The notes: a model not told the origin generated them from the letters alone. A DNA stretch of 36,130 nucleotides from CAZPNX01 sp964518765 (GCA_964518765.1 CAZFJC010000025.1:1-36130); one strand, 5' to 3'; shown: positions 16,358 to 25,370, counted from the first letter of the stretch. Program-made: numbers and translations.

Positions 16358-17257
16358 ATGCACTGCCCTCTTAAATCGATCCTGTTGGTCTTGGCCACCA
16401 TCGTGGCCGGATGCGGACAGCACCAGGAAAAAGGCCCGGGCCTTTTCACCTTCAGGGACGGCGTTGGCCGGCAGCTCTCCCTGGGGCATGCCCCTCAGCG
16501 AGTAATCTCCTTCGCCCCCAGCCTCACCGAGATGGTTTATACCATCGGAGGGGACGACAAACTGGTGGGCGTCACCGCCTGGTGCGACTGGCCGCCGTCT
16601 GCCAGATCCAAGCCGACGGTGGGCGACTACGCCAACCCTAACTGGGAACGACTAACCGCCCTGAAGCCTGACCTGGTTCTGTTGATCGGCTCGGCCGATT
16701 CCCCGATGCTGGCCAGGCTGGAAAACCTGGGGATCCCCACTGCGGTCTTTCGCTCCGAATCATTTGAGGATATCTACGGCGACCTGGTTATACTTGGGGC
16801 CATCTTCGGCCGCCAGGCCCAGGCTCAGGCACTGGCGGACTCGTTGCACCGCCTGGCCGACTCCTTGGCGTCGGCGGTCGAGGCCCTGCCGGCTTCAAGA
16901 AAACCGAAGGTCTTCGCCGAGATCGCCGACCGACCTTTAATGACTGGAAACGACCACAGTTTTTTAGGCCGGCTGATCGCCCTGGCCGGAGGAGTGAACA
17001 TCGCCGGCGACATGCATCAGGATTACGCCGTCATAAACCCGGAGGAGGTCATCGCCCAAAAGCCCGATATCATCTTGGTGCTGCACCCCGGCACCAAGGC
17101 CGAGGAGTTGCGAAACCGCATCGGCTGGTCCTCCATCCCTGCGGTCAAGCAGGGCCGCATCGTGGACGGGCTTGACCTGAATCTTCTGATGCGGCCCGGC
17201 CCTAGATTCCCCCAGGCCGCCAGGATCTTGTTCGAAGCCTTTCATGGCCAAAAGTAG
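16358..17257 (+). CDS. btuF: Vitamin B12 ABC transporter substrate-binding lipoprotein (BtuF)
   Basis: A 299-residue periplasmic binding protein of the BtuF/FepB cluster that delivers cobalamin to BtuCD. The start at 16358 gives a lipoprotein signal, MHCPLKSILLVLATIVAGC, with lipobox IVAGC. The frame is open further upstream, but that part is riboswitch and terminator. Family segments: PQRVISFAPSLTEMVYTIGGDDKLVGVT (about 44-71), CDWPPSA, KPDLVLLIG, and KPDIILVLHPG near the end. A weak AGGA lies 11 nt upstream. The end overlaps btuC by 14 nt. Regulated by the cobalamin riboswitch. Confidence 0.92.
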   Translation: MHCPLKSILLVLATIVAGCGQHQEKGPGLFTFRDGVGRQLSLGHAPQRVISFAPSLTEMVYTIGGDDKLVGVTAWCDWPPSARSKPTVGDYANPNWERLTALKPDLVLLIGSADSPMLARLENLGIPTAVFRSESFEDIYGDLVILGAIFGRQAQAQALADSLHRLADSLASAVEALPASRKPKVFAEIADRPLMTGNDHSFLGRLIALAGGVNIAGDMHQDYAVINPEEVIAQKPDIILVLHPGTKAEELRNRIGWSSIPAVKQGRIVDGLDLNLLMRPGPRFPQAARILFEAFHGQK

Positions 17258-18209
17258 ATTGATTTGGATAGCACCCCTGGCCCTGGCCGCCTCGGCCGCC
17301 GTTGGCTTGTCGGCCGGACCAGGGGGCATGGGATTCGGAGTGGGGGCGGAGATTCTGTCCCTGCGCCTGGCCCGTTTAGCCCTGGCCCTCCTGGCAGGCG
17401 TGGGCCTGGCCAGCTCAGGGGCCGCCCTACAGGCGGTGCTGGGGAACCCGCTGGCCGAGCCCTACCTGCTGGGTGTGGCCGGGGGCGCGGCCCTGGGCGC
17501 GGCCGTCTCTATCCTGCTGGGTTTGCAGCGGACCTTCCTCGGCTCTCTGGCAACGCCGCTGATGGCCATGGGCTGCGATCTGGCCGTCATCTATTTCGTC
17601 TACCGCTTGGCCCGGGTGCGGGGCCGGATGATGTCCGAGGCTGTGATCCTGGCCGGCATGGTGGCCAATGCCTTCCTCTCCGGATCGATCATGCTGGCCA
17701 TGGTCATGGCCGGCCGCCAGTTGTCGGAGATACTCTGGCTTCTTATGGGCAGCCTCTCCCTGGCTATGACCTCTGGCTTTATCTGGCTGCTAGCTGTCTC
17801 CTCGGTCCTGATTTTATTATGCAGCTTGGCATTATGGCGCTGGGGCCGGAGCCTGAATCTGCTTTCATTGGGCGAGGCCCAGGCCCAGAGCCTGGGTCTG
17901 CCGGTCGAGTCCTTCAAGCGCCGGGTGTTTCTGGCGGTGGCCCTGTCGGTGGCGGCGGTGGTTTCGCTGTGCGGGGTCATTGGCTTCGTGGGCCTGATGA
18001 TGCCCCACCTGGCCCGGATGCTGGCCGGCCCGGACAACCGCCGCCTCATTCCGGCGTCCGCCGCCCTGGGGGCCAGCCTCCTGATGTTGGCCGACGCGGC
18101 CGCCCGCACCCTGGCCCCGCAGGAGCTGCCCCTGGGCGTGGTGATGGCCATGCTGGGCGGCCCGTTCTTCGTCTATCTTCTCTGGCAACGCAAGAGATCC
18201 TCGGCATGA
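17244..18209 (+). CDS. btuC: Vitamin B12 ABC transporter permease (BtuC, FecCD family)
   Basis: A 321-residue inner-membrane permease with about nine to ten hydrophobic segments. FecCD-family marks are LASSGAALQAVLGNPLAEPYLLGVAGGAALGA (about 54-85) and GVIGFVGLMMPHLARMLAGPDNRRLIPASA (about 243-272), the second being the coupling-helix region that meets the ATPase. PQELPLGVVMAMLGGPFF is the typical C-terminal motif. It overlaps btuF by 14 nt and btuD by 4 nt (ATGA), so the three are translationally coupled. Confidence 0.94.
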   Translation: MAKSRLIWIAPLALAASAAVGLSAGPGGMGFGVGAEILSLRLARLALALLAGVGLASSGAALQAVLGNPLAEPYLLGVAGGAALGAAVSILLGLQRTFLGSLATPLMAMGCDLAVIYFVYRLARVRGRMMSEAVILAGMVANAFLSGSIMLAMVMAGRQLSEILWLLMGSLSLAMTSGFIWLLAVSSVLILLCSLALWRWGRSLNLLSLGEAQAQSLGLPVESFKRRVFLAVALSVAAVVSLCGVIGFVGLMMPHLARMLAGPDNRRLIPASAALGASLLMLADAAARTLAPQELPLGVVMAMLGGPFFVYLLWQRKRSSA

Positions 18210-18973
18210 TCTGGATCGAAGAGGTTTCCTACAGCTACGGCCCCATCAAGGCTCTGGACAGAGTGAGCCTTGAGGTCAAGCCCTCTGAATTACTGGGTAT
18301 CATCGGCCCCAACGGCTCCGGCAAGAGCACCCTGCTCTCTGTCCTGGCCGGCATCATCCCTCCGAAATCGGGAAAAGTCTTTCTAGAGTCTCGGCCCCTA
18401 AATTCATGGCGGGCCCGAGAGCGCGCTAAAGTTCTGGCCCTGGTGCTTCAGGATAATTTCTTCCCCTTCGACTTCTCCGCCCTGGAGGTGGTGTTGATGG
18501 GACGCAGCCCGCACTTGGGGGAGCTGGAGCCCGAGGGCCCGCGCGACCTGGAGATAGCCCGAGGGGCCATGGAGGTTTGCGACTGCTGGGACCTGCGAGA
18601 CCGGAGCATCCGGGATCTCTCCGGCGGCGAGCGCCAGCGGGTGGTGCTGGCTCGGGCCCTGGCCCAGCAGCCGAGATTTCTGCTGTTGGACGAGCCGGCC
18701 AACCACCTGGACCTCAGCCACCAGTCCAAAATATTGGGCTATGTGTCCGGTCTTTGCCGAGAAAGATCTTTGGGAGCGGTCGCGGTCTTTCACGATCTTA
18801 ACCTGGCCTCACGTTTCTGCGACCGGCTGGCGCTTCTGGATCAAGGAAGTCTGGTGCAACAGGGATCGCTGCCTCAGGTGTTGGATCCGGATCTCATCCG
18901 CCGGGTTTATCGCTCCGAGGTATTGCTTTTAAAACACCCCGCCACTGGCCGGCCGGTGGTGGTGCATTATTAA
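18206..18973 (+). CDS. btuD: Vitamin B12 ABC transporter ATPase (BtuD)
   Basis: A 255-residue ABC ATPase. Walker A GPNGSGKST at about 33-41, Q-loop LVLQDNF near 80, signature LSGGERQR near 136-143, Walker B FLLLDEPANHLDLS near 156-169, and switch His in AVFHDLN. The start was chosen at 18206, where ATGA overlaps the btuC stop. Upstream frame is open only because of the GC-rich permease gene. Works as a dimer with BtuC. Confidence 0.94.
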   Translation: MIWIEEVSYSYGPIKALDRVSLEVKPSELLGIIGPNGSGKSTLLSVLAGIIPPKSGKVFLESRPLNSWRARERAKVLALVLQDNFFPFDFSALEVVLMGRSPHLGELEPEGPRDLEIARGAMEVCDCWDLRDRSIRDLSGGERQRVVLARALAQQPRFLLLDEPANHLDLSHQSKILGYVSGLCRERSLGAVAVFHDLNLASRFCDRLALLDQGSLVQQGSLPQVLDPDLIRRVYRSEVLLLKHPATGRPVVVHY

Positions 18974-18988
18974 TTAGGGAGTAAGTAT

Positions 18989-20914
18989 ATGCTGTCCCTT
19001 TTCATCGCCTGCCTGCTGGCAGTATCAGCGCCCGAGTCTGCCTCCGATGCCGACAGCGCCGCGGCCCCCAACACCATCACCCAGGTTGAAACTCTCTCCG
19101 TAAAAAAGGACTCGCTCCGCCTGTATCGGGTTGAGGGGGTAACCGTCATCGCCACCAGGATGCCCCTGCCACGGCCGCTGACCCCGGCCAGCGTCTCGGT
19201 GCTGGAGCCGGACCCGGCCTCGCCAGCCTCTACCCCAGTCGACTTGGTCAGCGAGTCTCCCGGCCTCTCCACCGGGGCCTACGGTGGTTTGGGCAGCATC
19301 ATCTCGTTTTCCCTGCGCGGCTCGTCGTCGACCGATGTCCTCTATCTGCTAGACGGCGTCCCCCAGAACTCCTCGCGCGACGGGACATTCGACCTCAACC
19401 GCCTGCCGGCCGAGGTCAGCCGCATCGAGGTGTTGCGCGGCCCCGGGGCCGCCCTCTATGGGGCCAACGCCGCGGCCGGAGCGGTGAATTTTATCACCAC
19501 TCAGCCGATGCGCCAACGTCCCTACTCCAAAATCAGGTTCCAGCACGGCAGCTCGGCCCAGAAGACATTGGAGGCTTTTCTGGCCCGCAGCCTGTCGAAA
19601 GCAATGGCCCTGGAGCTGGGGGCCTCCTGGGACAGGACCGGAGGACAGCGCCCCAACTCCGACTATGACGGCCTGCGCTACTCGCTTAAGCTAAAGGCTT
19701 CTCCCTGGAACAGGTTTTCCGGCAGCATCGGCTGGCGCCGTTACCAATCCGAGAACGGCAACCCGGGAAGCCTTTCCTGGCCCACCTATAACGAAAGGCA
19801 GAAGGACGAGCAGGATGACCTCAGCTTATCGGCCTGCTATGGCCGTTTCGAGCTGGCGGCCTCTCAGAGCGTTTCCCGCCGCTGGATCGACGCCGATTAC
19901 GGCCGCACCGAGGACAAGACCACCCGCCGTCGGGCCGAGCTCTCGATGTCGGAGATCATTTTGGGATGGCTGAACCTTCTGGTCGGCGTCTCCCACCAGG
20001 AGGACCGCGACCAGAGCAGCGCTTCCGGCGACCACAGCCTTGACCAGTCATCGGCCTTCATAAGCCAACAGGCTGACCTCCCGTATGGATGTCTCCTGGC
20101 CGCTAGTCTGCGATACGACCGCACTCAAGCCTACCCTTCCCAACTCTCGCCCAACCTCTCCATGGGATGGAGCCCGGACAAACGGCTGTCGGTCCATGCC
20201 AGCTACGGGCGCTCCTACCGCTCCCCCACCCTGGTCGATCTCTACTGGCCGGCCGAGGTCTATCCGCCATACTACGGCTTCGTCTATAAGATCTCAGGCA
20301 ACCCAGACCTCAGGCCCGAGGAGACCAGACAATTTGAGTTCGGAGCCAAGTGGAGCCAGCCGTTCCTGGAGGCCTCGGCCGCCGTTTTCCAAAGGAAGGC
20401 CCGAGACCTCATCGACTGGAACCATATCTCCTTCCTGCCGCCCGACACCACCTACAACTTCCCGGACAATGTGGGTCGGGTCGCTGCCCGCGGCTTCGAG
20501 GCGACGGCCTTACTCCGGCCGCTGGGATGGATGAGGTTCGAGGCCAGCCTCACCCATTGCCGGACAGCCGAGGATTCCTCGGGCGGCCGGGTGCTGCCCT
20601 ACAAGCCCCTGAACCTGGCCTCGGCCAAGCTGGCCCTGGGAGATTTCAGGCTGGCCGGCGCGCTCTCGTTGAGCTGGAGCCTGTCGTTCAGATATTCGGA
20701 CCGGCAGGTGGTTAAGCATAAAACGGAGTGGAGCGACGGCCTGGAGCTGCCCCGTTATATAGTGGCTGACCAGACCCTTTCGCTCAAGCTGCGCGACGCC
20801 AGGCTCTATTACACCGTGGAGAACCTGGGCAATGCGCTATATCAGACCCGCCACGACTACCCCATGCCCCGCCGCAGCTACCTCTTCGGCATCGCCGTGG
20901 AGCTGTGGGACTGA
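18989..20914 (+). CDS. btuB: TonB-dependent outer-membrane receptor, BtuB-like
   Basis: A 641-residue TonB-dependent receptor. It has a short N-terminal hydrophobic export signal (MLSLFIACLLAVSAPES), a TonB-box-like VEGVTVIATR at about 46-55, a plug domain at about 65-175 (SLRGSSSTDVLYLLDGVP, then SRIEVLRGPGAALYGANAAAGAVNFIT), and a beta-barrel to the end with GNPDLRPEETRQFEFGAKW. Size matches BtuB (about 600 residues). GGGAG lies 9 nt upstream, 15 nt after btuD. Substrate is inferred from the riboswitch and BtuFCD genes. The last residues are ELWD rather than a terminal Phe/Trp, a mild deviation. Confidence 0.92.
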   Translation: MLSLFIACLLAVSAPESASDADSAAAPNTITQVETLSVKKDSLRLYRVEGVTVIATRMPLPRPLTPASVSVLEPDPASPASTPVDLVSESPGLSTGAYGGLGSIISFSLRGSSSTDVLYLLDGVPQNSSRDGTFDLNRLPAEVSRIEVLRGPGAALYGANAAAGAVNFITTQPMRQRPYSKIRFQHGSSAQKTLEAFLARSLSKAMALELGASWDRTGGQRPNSDYDGLRYSLKLKASPWNRFSGSIGWRRYQSENGNPGSLSWPTYNERQKDEQDDLSLSACYGRFELAASQSVSRRWIDADYGRTEDKTTRRRAELSMSEIILGWLNLLVGVSHQEDRDQSSASGDHSLDQSSAFISQQADLPYGCLLAASLRYDRTQAYPSQLSPNLSMGWSPDKRLSVHASYGRSYRSPTLVDLYWPAEVYPPYYGFVYKISGNPDLRPEETRQFEFGAKWSQPFLEASAAVFQRKARDLIDWNHISFLPPDTTYNFPDNVGRVAARGFEATALLRPLGWMRFEASLTHCRTAEDSSGGRVLPYKPLNLASAKLALGDFRLAGALSLSWSLSFRYSDRQVVKHKTEWSDGLELPRYIVADQTLSLKLRDARLYYTVENLGNALYQTRHDYPMPRRSYLFGIAVELWD

Positions 20915-20924
20915 GCAGCCCGAG

Positions 20925-20953
20925 TTGACTTTTGGCCCGGATGATATTACAAT
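20925..20953 (+). promoter_or_regulatory. purN promoter
   Basis: TTGACT at 20925-20930, 17-bp spacer, TACAAT at 20948-20953. Predicted start near 20960, about 48 nt before the purN ATG. The -10 lies in the loop and right arm of an inverted repeat (20934-20964). Confidence 0.7.
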
Positions 20954-20964
20954 CATTCCGGGCC
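20934..20964. promoter_or_regulatory. Inverted repeat over the purN -10: operator or btuB terminator
   Basis: Left arm GGCCCGGATGAT (20934-20945) pairs with ATCATTCCGGGCC (20952-20964), 12 bp with one bulged T, and a 6-nt centre. No U-tract follows on plus, which disfavours a simple terminator. Overlap with the promoter favours a repressor site; the cognate protein is not evident. Confidence 0.5.
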
Positions 20965-21007
20965 ATTTAGCCTTGAACAGGTATCGAATGATTATCCGCA
21001 AAAATCC

Positions 21008-21628
21008 ATGGCAGAGATATTAAACCTGGCCTGCCTGGCCTCGGGATCGGGCACCAACCTCCAGGCCATAATCAACAACATCGAGGCCGGTAAACTGCCA
21101 GCCAGGATCGTAGCCGTCATCTCCAACGAGCCTGGCGCCCAAGCTTTGGCCAGAGCCGAACGCCATGGCCTCCCGGCGTTCCTGGTGGACCACCGGAGAT
21201 TCAAGGGCCGTCCAGAGTTCGAACAGGCCCTGGCCGAGATCATCGACCGGCAGGGCACGGATCTGATCTGCCTCTGCGGATTCATGAGGATACTGACCCC
21301 CTTCTTTATCGACCGTTACCAGGGCCGCATCCTCAACATCCATCCCGCCCTTCTTCCCAAGTACGGCGGCCGGGGCTTTTATGGTCTAAAGGTGCACCAG
21401 GCGGTGCTGGCGGCCGGAGAGAGGGAATCCGGCTGCACTGTCCACTTCGTGGACGCCCAGGTGGACCACGGTCCCATCATCCTCCAGCGCCGGGTGCCGG
21501 TGCTGCCGGGCGACACCGCCGAGACCCTGGCCCAGCGGGTTTTGGTCGAGGAGCACATCGCCTATTCCCAGGCCATCGCCATGCTGGCCGAGGGCAAGGT
21601 GCCGGATAGCGCCAATAATCCCTCTTGA
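21008..21628 (+). CDS. purN: Phosphoribosylglycinamide formyltransferase (GAR transformylase)
   Basis: A 206-residue PurN that transfers formyl from 10-formyl-tetrahydrofolate to GAR in de novo purine synthesis. N-terminal LACLASGSGTNLQAII binds the phosphoribosyl part. The active-site Asn and His sit in RILNIHPALLPKYGG (about 100-113), and the catalytic Asp in VDAQVDHGPIILQ (about 148-160). No clear Shine-Dalgarno precedes the ATG. It has its own promoter and is not visibly B12 controlled. Full length. Confidence 0.96.
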   Translation: MAEILNLACLASGSGTNLQAIINNIEAGKLPARIVAVISNEPGAQALARAERHGLPAFLVDHRRFKGRPEFEQALAEIIDRQGTDLICLCGFMRILTPFFIDRYQGRILNIHPALLPKYGGRGFYGLKVHQAVLAAGERESGCTVHFVDAQVDHGPIILQRRVPVLPGDTAETLAQRVLVEEHIAYSQAIAMLAEGKVPDSANNPS

Positions 21629-21758
21629 CGTTTCAGCATGCACCGTTCAGAATATTACGCTGGCTCGAAGTATCCCGGCAAGCAGCCTCAAGCCGCTTCA
21701 TTGCCGCTGCCCGGCAAAATTTGAACGCTCGTCTGGGCGCTATCCTCCCTCAAGCAGC

Positions 21759-23333
21759 ATGAAACTTCTCGAACTCCCGAAACCGGACATCAGGAAAATC
21801 TCGCTGGCCATCCTGAGCGGCGCCTTGCTGTTCCTGGCCTTCCCCCCGGCCTCTATTTTTCCCCTGGCTTTTGTCGCCTTCGCCCCTCTGCTCTGGTCTC
21901 TTGAAGGACGCACCCTAAAACAATCATTCCTGCTGGGCTGGGCCTCGGGCGCGTTCTTCTATATCCTCCTGCTTCATTGGATCGTGTTCAATCCCGCGGT
22001 CGAGCCGTGGGTCAGGCCGCTCCTCTATTCTGGCCTTATACTCATTGGGCTTTTCCAAGGCCTATTCTGGGCCGCCCCGGCCGCAGCGGCGCGCTGGCTT
22101 TCGAACAGATCCAGGCTGCCGATATGGATCTCATTTCCCTCCATCTTTGTTATTTTCGATTGGCTGCGTGGCCAGGGCCTGCTGGGCTTTACCTGGGGGA
22201 GCCCGGGCTATGCCCTGGCCCGCTGGACCGAGGCTATCCAGATGGCCTCGGTCGGAGGACTGTACTTGGTCACCTGGTGGACGGTCCTTGCAAGCGGTCT
22301 TACCTTCTGGGCCGTCATATCGATTATAAGCAAGTCCTCCGGTAACGCCTGTATCAAAAGGCGGATCGGGCTGATGAGGATATCGATCCTGTTGGCCGTT
22401 CTGATCCTGCCGCCTTCGATCGGCCTCCCGGTGAAAAGAAACATCGAACGCCTGGAGGCCTTGGCCCCCAAGTTCACCGCGGCCCTCATCCAAGGGAACA
22501 TCGAGCAGGGGCTGCGCTGGGATCGGGAATTTCAGCAATACAACTGGGATCTTTACCGGAGGCTGACGCTGGAGGCCGCCGGCCGAAGCCCGGACCTGGC
22601 GGTCTGGCCCGAAACCGCCATGCCCTTCTACCTGCGTTACGAGGACCGTTTTTTCTCGGAGATGCTCAATTTGGTAAACGGAGCCGGCGTCCCGGTGCTC
22701 ACCGGAGTCCCGGACGTCAAGACCGACTATAAGACGGGCCGGCAGGATTACCACAACTCGGCCTTCCTCTTCCTGCCCGGCCGCGGTTTGACGGCCGATT
22801 ATGCCAAAGCCCACTTGGTTCCCTTCGGCGAGCGCTTCCCTCTCAAAGATAAGATACCTGGGCTTCGCCATGTCAATTTCGGCGAGGGCGAATGGACCCC
22901 GGGCGCCGACACCGTGATTTTGGACCACCCCCGGGCCAGGATCTCCTGCCTGATCTGCTTCGAGTCCATCTTCCCGGCCATCGCCCGGCGCCAGGCCGCC
23001 AGGGGCTCGAAGCTCTTCGTCAACATCACCAACGACGGCTGGTTCGGGCGCTCCGGGGCGGCCCGCCAGCACGCCGAGATGTCGGTTTTCCGGGCGGTGG
23101 AACAGAGGCGCTCGGTGGCCCGCTGTGCCAATTCGGGCGTCTCCATGTTCGTCACCCCCTCGGGCCGCATCCACCAGCCAACCGCTCTCTACGTTCAAGC
23201 CACCATCATTCAGAGCCTGCCGCTTCTGGATGTCCGCACCCTCTACGGCCGGCTGGGCGACAGGGTGGTGGCGCTGATCCTGGCCGTCTTGGCGCCGTTT
23301 CTCGCCATGGCCCTGGTTCGAAGGCCCAAGTAG
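21759..23333 (+). CDS. lnt: Apolipoprotein N-acyltransferase
   Basis: A 524-residue inner-membrane Lnt, the third step of lipoprotein maturation. The N-terminal half has about seven hydrophobic segments (residues about 12-215). The nitrilase-like periplasmic domain follows, with the catalytic triad in LAVWPETAMPF (Glu), YAKAHLVPFGERFPL (Lys) and ISCLICFESIFP (Cys). A final membrane segment VVALILAVLAPFLAMAL lies at about 500-517. Its presence fits the lipobox in BtuF and supports a diderm envelope. A terminator follows. Confidence 0.96.
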   Translation: MKLLELPKPDIRKISLAILSGALLFLAFPPASIFPLAFVAFAPLLWSLEGRTLKQSFLLGWASGAFFYILLLHWIVFNPAVEPWVRPLLYSGLILIGLFQGLFWAAPAAAARWLSNRSRLPIWISFPSIFVIFDWLRGQGLLGFTWGSPGYALARWTEAIQMASVGGLYLVTWWTVLASGLTFWAVISIISKSSGNACIKRRIGLMRISILLAVLILPPSIGLPVKRNIERLEALAPKFTAALIQGNIEQGLRWDREFQQYNWDLYRRLTLEAAGRSPDLAVWPETAMPFYLRYEDRFFSEMLNLVNGAGVPVLTGVPDVKTDYKTGRQDYHNSAFLFLPGRGLTADYAKAHLVPFGERFPLKDKIPGLRHVNFGEGEWTPGADTVILDHPRARISCLICFESIFPAIARRQAARGSKLFVNITNDGWFGRSGAARQHAEMSVFRAVEQRRSVARCANSGVSMFVTPSGRIHQPTALYVQATIIQSLPLLDVRTLYGRLGDRVVALILAVLAPFLAMALVRRPK

Positions 23334-23351
23334 AGGCATGGCATAGGCTTA

Positions 23352-23383
23352 AAAACGTCCTTCCCAGACGGGAAGGGCGTTTT
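23352..23383 (+). terminator. Intrinsic terminator after lnt
   Basis: A 14-bp stem (one G-U pair) with AAAACGTCCTTCCC at 23352-23365, loop AGAC, and GGGAAGGGCGTTTT at 23370-23383. The terminal T-run and A-run allow either direction. Confidence 0.85.
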
Positions 23384-23450
23384 GTTCGTTTGGAATAATC
23401 CCCGGCTCTGCAGAGTATATTTGTCAGAAACATCTGAAAGGATTTGTGCC

Positions 23451-24482
23451 ATGTATCGCCTATTCGCCATCCTCATTGCCGCCCTGGCTGCATTGCCGGC
23501 TGCTGATGCTCCAGCCCAGAAAGTCGTCCTCGGCTACCTGGGCGGACTCAAGGTGGAATCGCCCGTCACTCACAGGAATCTGACCATCTTTCCCCTGACC
23601 ACTGATCGTTATGAGAGATCCTTCGACGCCCTGACCCTGGACCAGGCCCTGCGACAGAACGCCATCAGAATAACCGAGCTGGGCTCCGGCAACGTCAACC
23701 GGGTGCTGGTGGAGAACACCTCGCGCCGTTATGTCTTTCTGATGGCCGGGGAGCTTCTGGCCGGTTGCAAGCAGGACCGGATGGTGGCCAACGACTGTTT
23801 GCTCGAGCCGAAAAGCGGCAAGGTGCAGCTCTCGGTCTACTGCACCGAGCAGGGACGATGGTCGAGCCAGACCGGCGATTTCAAGAGCCTGGAGGCCTCG
23901 GCCCATGTCAGGATGCGCCAGGTGGCCAAAGAGTCGGGCAGCCAGCAGCAGGTCTGGAACGAGGTGCGCTCCAAGGCGGCTGGCCTGTCGGTGGCCCCGG
24001 CCCCGACCGAGGCTCTGCAATCGGTGCTGGGCGATAAGGAGGTGGCCAGCCGCTGCGCGCCGTATCAGAAGCACTTCAACCGGATACCATCGTTGGGCAC
24101 CAACGTGGTGGGCGTGGCCGTGGCCAACGGAAGTGAGATCATCTGCCTGGATGTTTTCGCCTCGCCGGCCCTGTTCCGCGCCCTGTGGCCCAAGCTGCTC
24201 CAGTCCTACGTGCTGGACGTCATAGACCGGCCCGACGAGACCGGCCGGGTCAGCCGACGCGATGTGGAGCGCGTTTTGGACCGTGTCCCCGACGCGGACT
24301 TCAGCGTCGGGACAACCGACGGCTCCGGAAATGCTTGGGCCATCAGCGGGCGGGGGTTATCCGGTTCGGCCTTGGTAAGCCGCGGCTCGGTGGTCCACTG
24401 CGATCTCTTCCCCAGCCGTCCCGTAGGCGCGGACGATGGCGAAACACCGAAACTGGATTACCGTAGGCAAAGGACAAGATAG
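23451..24482 (+). CDS. Exported ARPP-1/DUF6569-like protein
   Basis: A 343-residue protein. The start at 23451 has AAAGGA eight bases upstream and gives a clean signal peptide (MYRLFAILIAALAALPAADAPAQ) with cleavage predicted after Ala; the longer frame has no such signal. The mature part reads LTIFPL, then YERSFDALTLDQALRQNAI, ITELGSGNVNRVLVENTS, VFLMAGELLAGCKQDRMV and VYCTEQGRW, the pattern of the ARPP-1 domain (DUF6569). Activity of this family is not established. A TATATT at 23416-23421 could be a -10. The TonB gene follows after 22 nt and may be co-transcribed. Confidence 0.75.
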   Translation: MYRLFAILIAALAALPAADAPAQKVVLGYLGGLKVESPVTHRNLTIFPLTTDRYERSFDALTLDQALRQNAIRITELGSGNVNRVLVENTSRRYVFLMAGELLAGCKQDRMVANDCLLEPKSGKVQLSVYCTEQGRWSSQTGDFKSLEASAHVRMRQVAKESGSQQQVWNEVRSKAAGLSVAPAPTEALQSVLGDKEVASRCAPYQKHFNRIPSLGTNVVGVAVANGSEIICLDVFASPALFRALWPKLLQSYVLDVIDRPDETGRVSRRDVERVLDRVPDADFSVGTTDGSGNAWAISGRGLSGSALVSRGSVVHCDLFPSRPVGADDGETPKLDYRRQRTR

Positions 24483-24504
24483 ATTCGGAAAGGAGGGGAA
24501 AGCC

Positions 24505-25308
24505 ATGTCGCCGCATATCCATATCCTGCTGCCGCTGGGCGGCACCCTGCTGGGGCTGGGCCTGGCCCTGGCCCTGGTGAGGATAAGGGCCCTCTCGCTG
24601 GCCGGGTACAGCCGCCAGAGCTACCGGGCCATAGAGGGATTCGATCTGAAGACCGGCCTGCTGCTGACCATGGTGGTCCTGCTCCTGATGGCCTCGGCCC
24701 CGCTGGTGGCCAAATTGCTGCAACCACGTACGCCGACTACCGACATCATCGATATCCCCATAGACACCTACAAGGGGCCCATCAATCTCCCGCCGCCGCC
24801 GCCCATCGACCCGGACAAGGCCAGGGATTTCGCCGACCTGCCAGCCGTGACCAAAGCGCCCACCATCGGCATTCCCAAGCCCGTGCCCGACGCCCAGGCA
24901 AGCCCCGAGGACGACATCACCCCTGATGACGCCGTCAACCTTTACGCCCGAAACGCCACCCCGGACAGCGTCATCAGGCAGATGGCTCAGGCAGGTAAAG
25001 AGGAGCTGCCTGGGCTGGGGACCTACGTGGCCTACGACCACGAGCCCAAGGCCATCCACATAGCACGGCCGGTCTATCCTGATATCTGCCTTCGGGCCGG
25101 GGCCGAGGGAACGGTTTACGTCCAGATACTGCTGAACAGGAAGGGAGAGGTAGTCAGGGTCATAGTCCAGAGGTCCTCGGGAAACGCTGCCTTGGACGAG
25201 GCGGCCCTGGAGGCGGCCAGGCTGTCACGCTTCACCCCGGCCATGCAGGGCGACAACCCGGTCAGCGTCTGGATCAGTATGCCCTTCGCCTTCCGGCTGA
25301 GCCGATGA
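24505..25308 (+). CDS. tonB: TonB-family energy transducer
   Basis: A 267-residue protein with a TonB C-terminal domain. AGGAGG lies eight bases before ATG 24505. Domains: two hydrophobic segments (about 5-25 and 52-70, the second GLLLTMVVLLLMASAPLVA probably the membrane anchor), a proline-containing linker (INLPPPPPIDP, about 93-103), and the TonB_C domain (about 185-267) with ARPVYPDICLRAGAEGTVYVQ, LDEAALEAARLSRFTPA and VSVWISMPFAFRL. It would energise outer-membrane receptors such as the BtuB-like protein upstream. No exbB or exbD is in the window. The extra N-terminal segment is unusual for classic TonB. Confidence 0.88.
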   Translation: MSPHIHILLPLGGTLLGLGLALALVRIRALSLAGYSRQSYRAIEGFDLKTGLLLTMVVLLLMASAPLVAKLLQPRTPTTDIIDIPIDTYKGPINLPPPPPIDPDKARDFADLPAVTKAPTIGIPKPVPDAQASPEDDITPDDAVNLYARNATPDSVIRQMAQAGKEELPGLGTYVAYDHEPKAIHIARPVYPDICLRAGAEGTVYVQILLNRKGEVVRVIVQRSSGNAALDEAALEAARLSRFTPAMQGDNPVSVWISMPFAFRLSR

Positions 25309-25370
25309 AAAACCGGTTTATCTGTCACCCAGGGGTTAGCTCCATGGCCTGGCAGGCTGAAGGGCGACGG

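Noticed and set aside
17264..18205. Upstream extension of btuD through btuC
   Set aside because: Translation there is Gly/Pro/Arg-rich out-of-frame reading of the permease; the ATP-binding domain starts at 18206 with an ATGA overlap.
22131..23339. 402-codon minus-strand frame opposite lnt
   Set aside because: Antisense shadow; lnt has the complete catalytic triad in its own frame.
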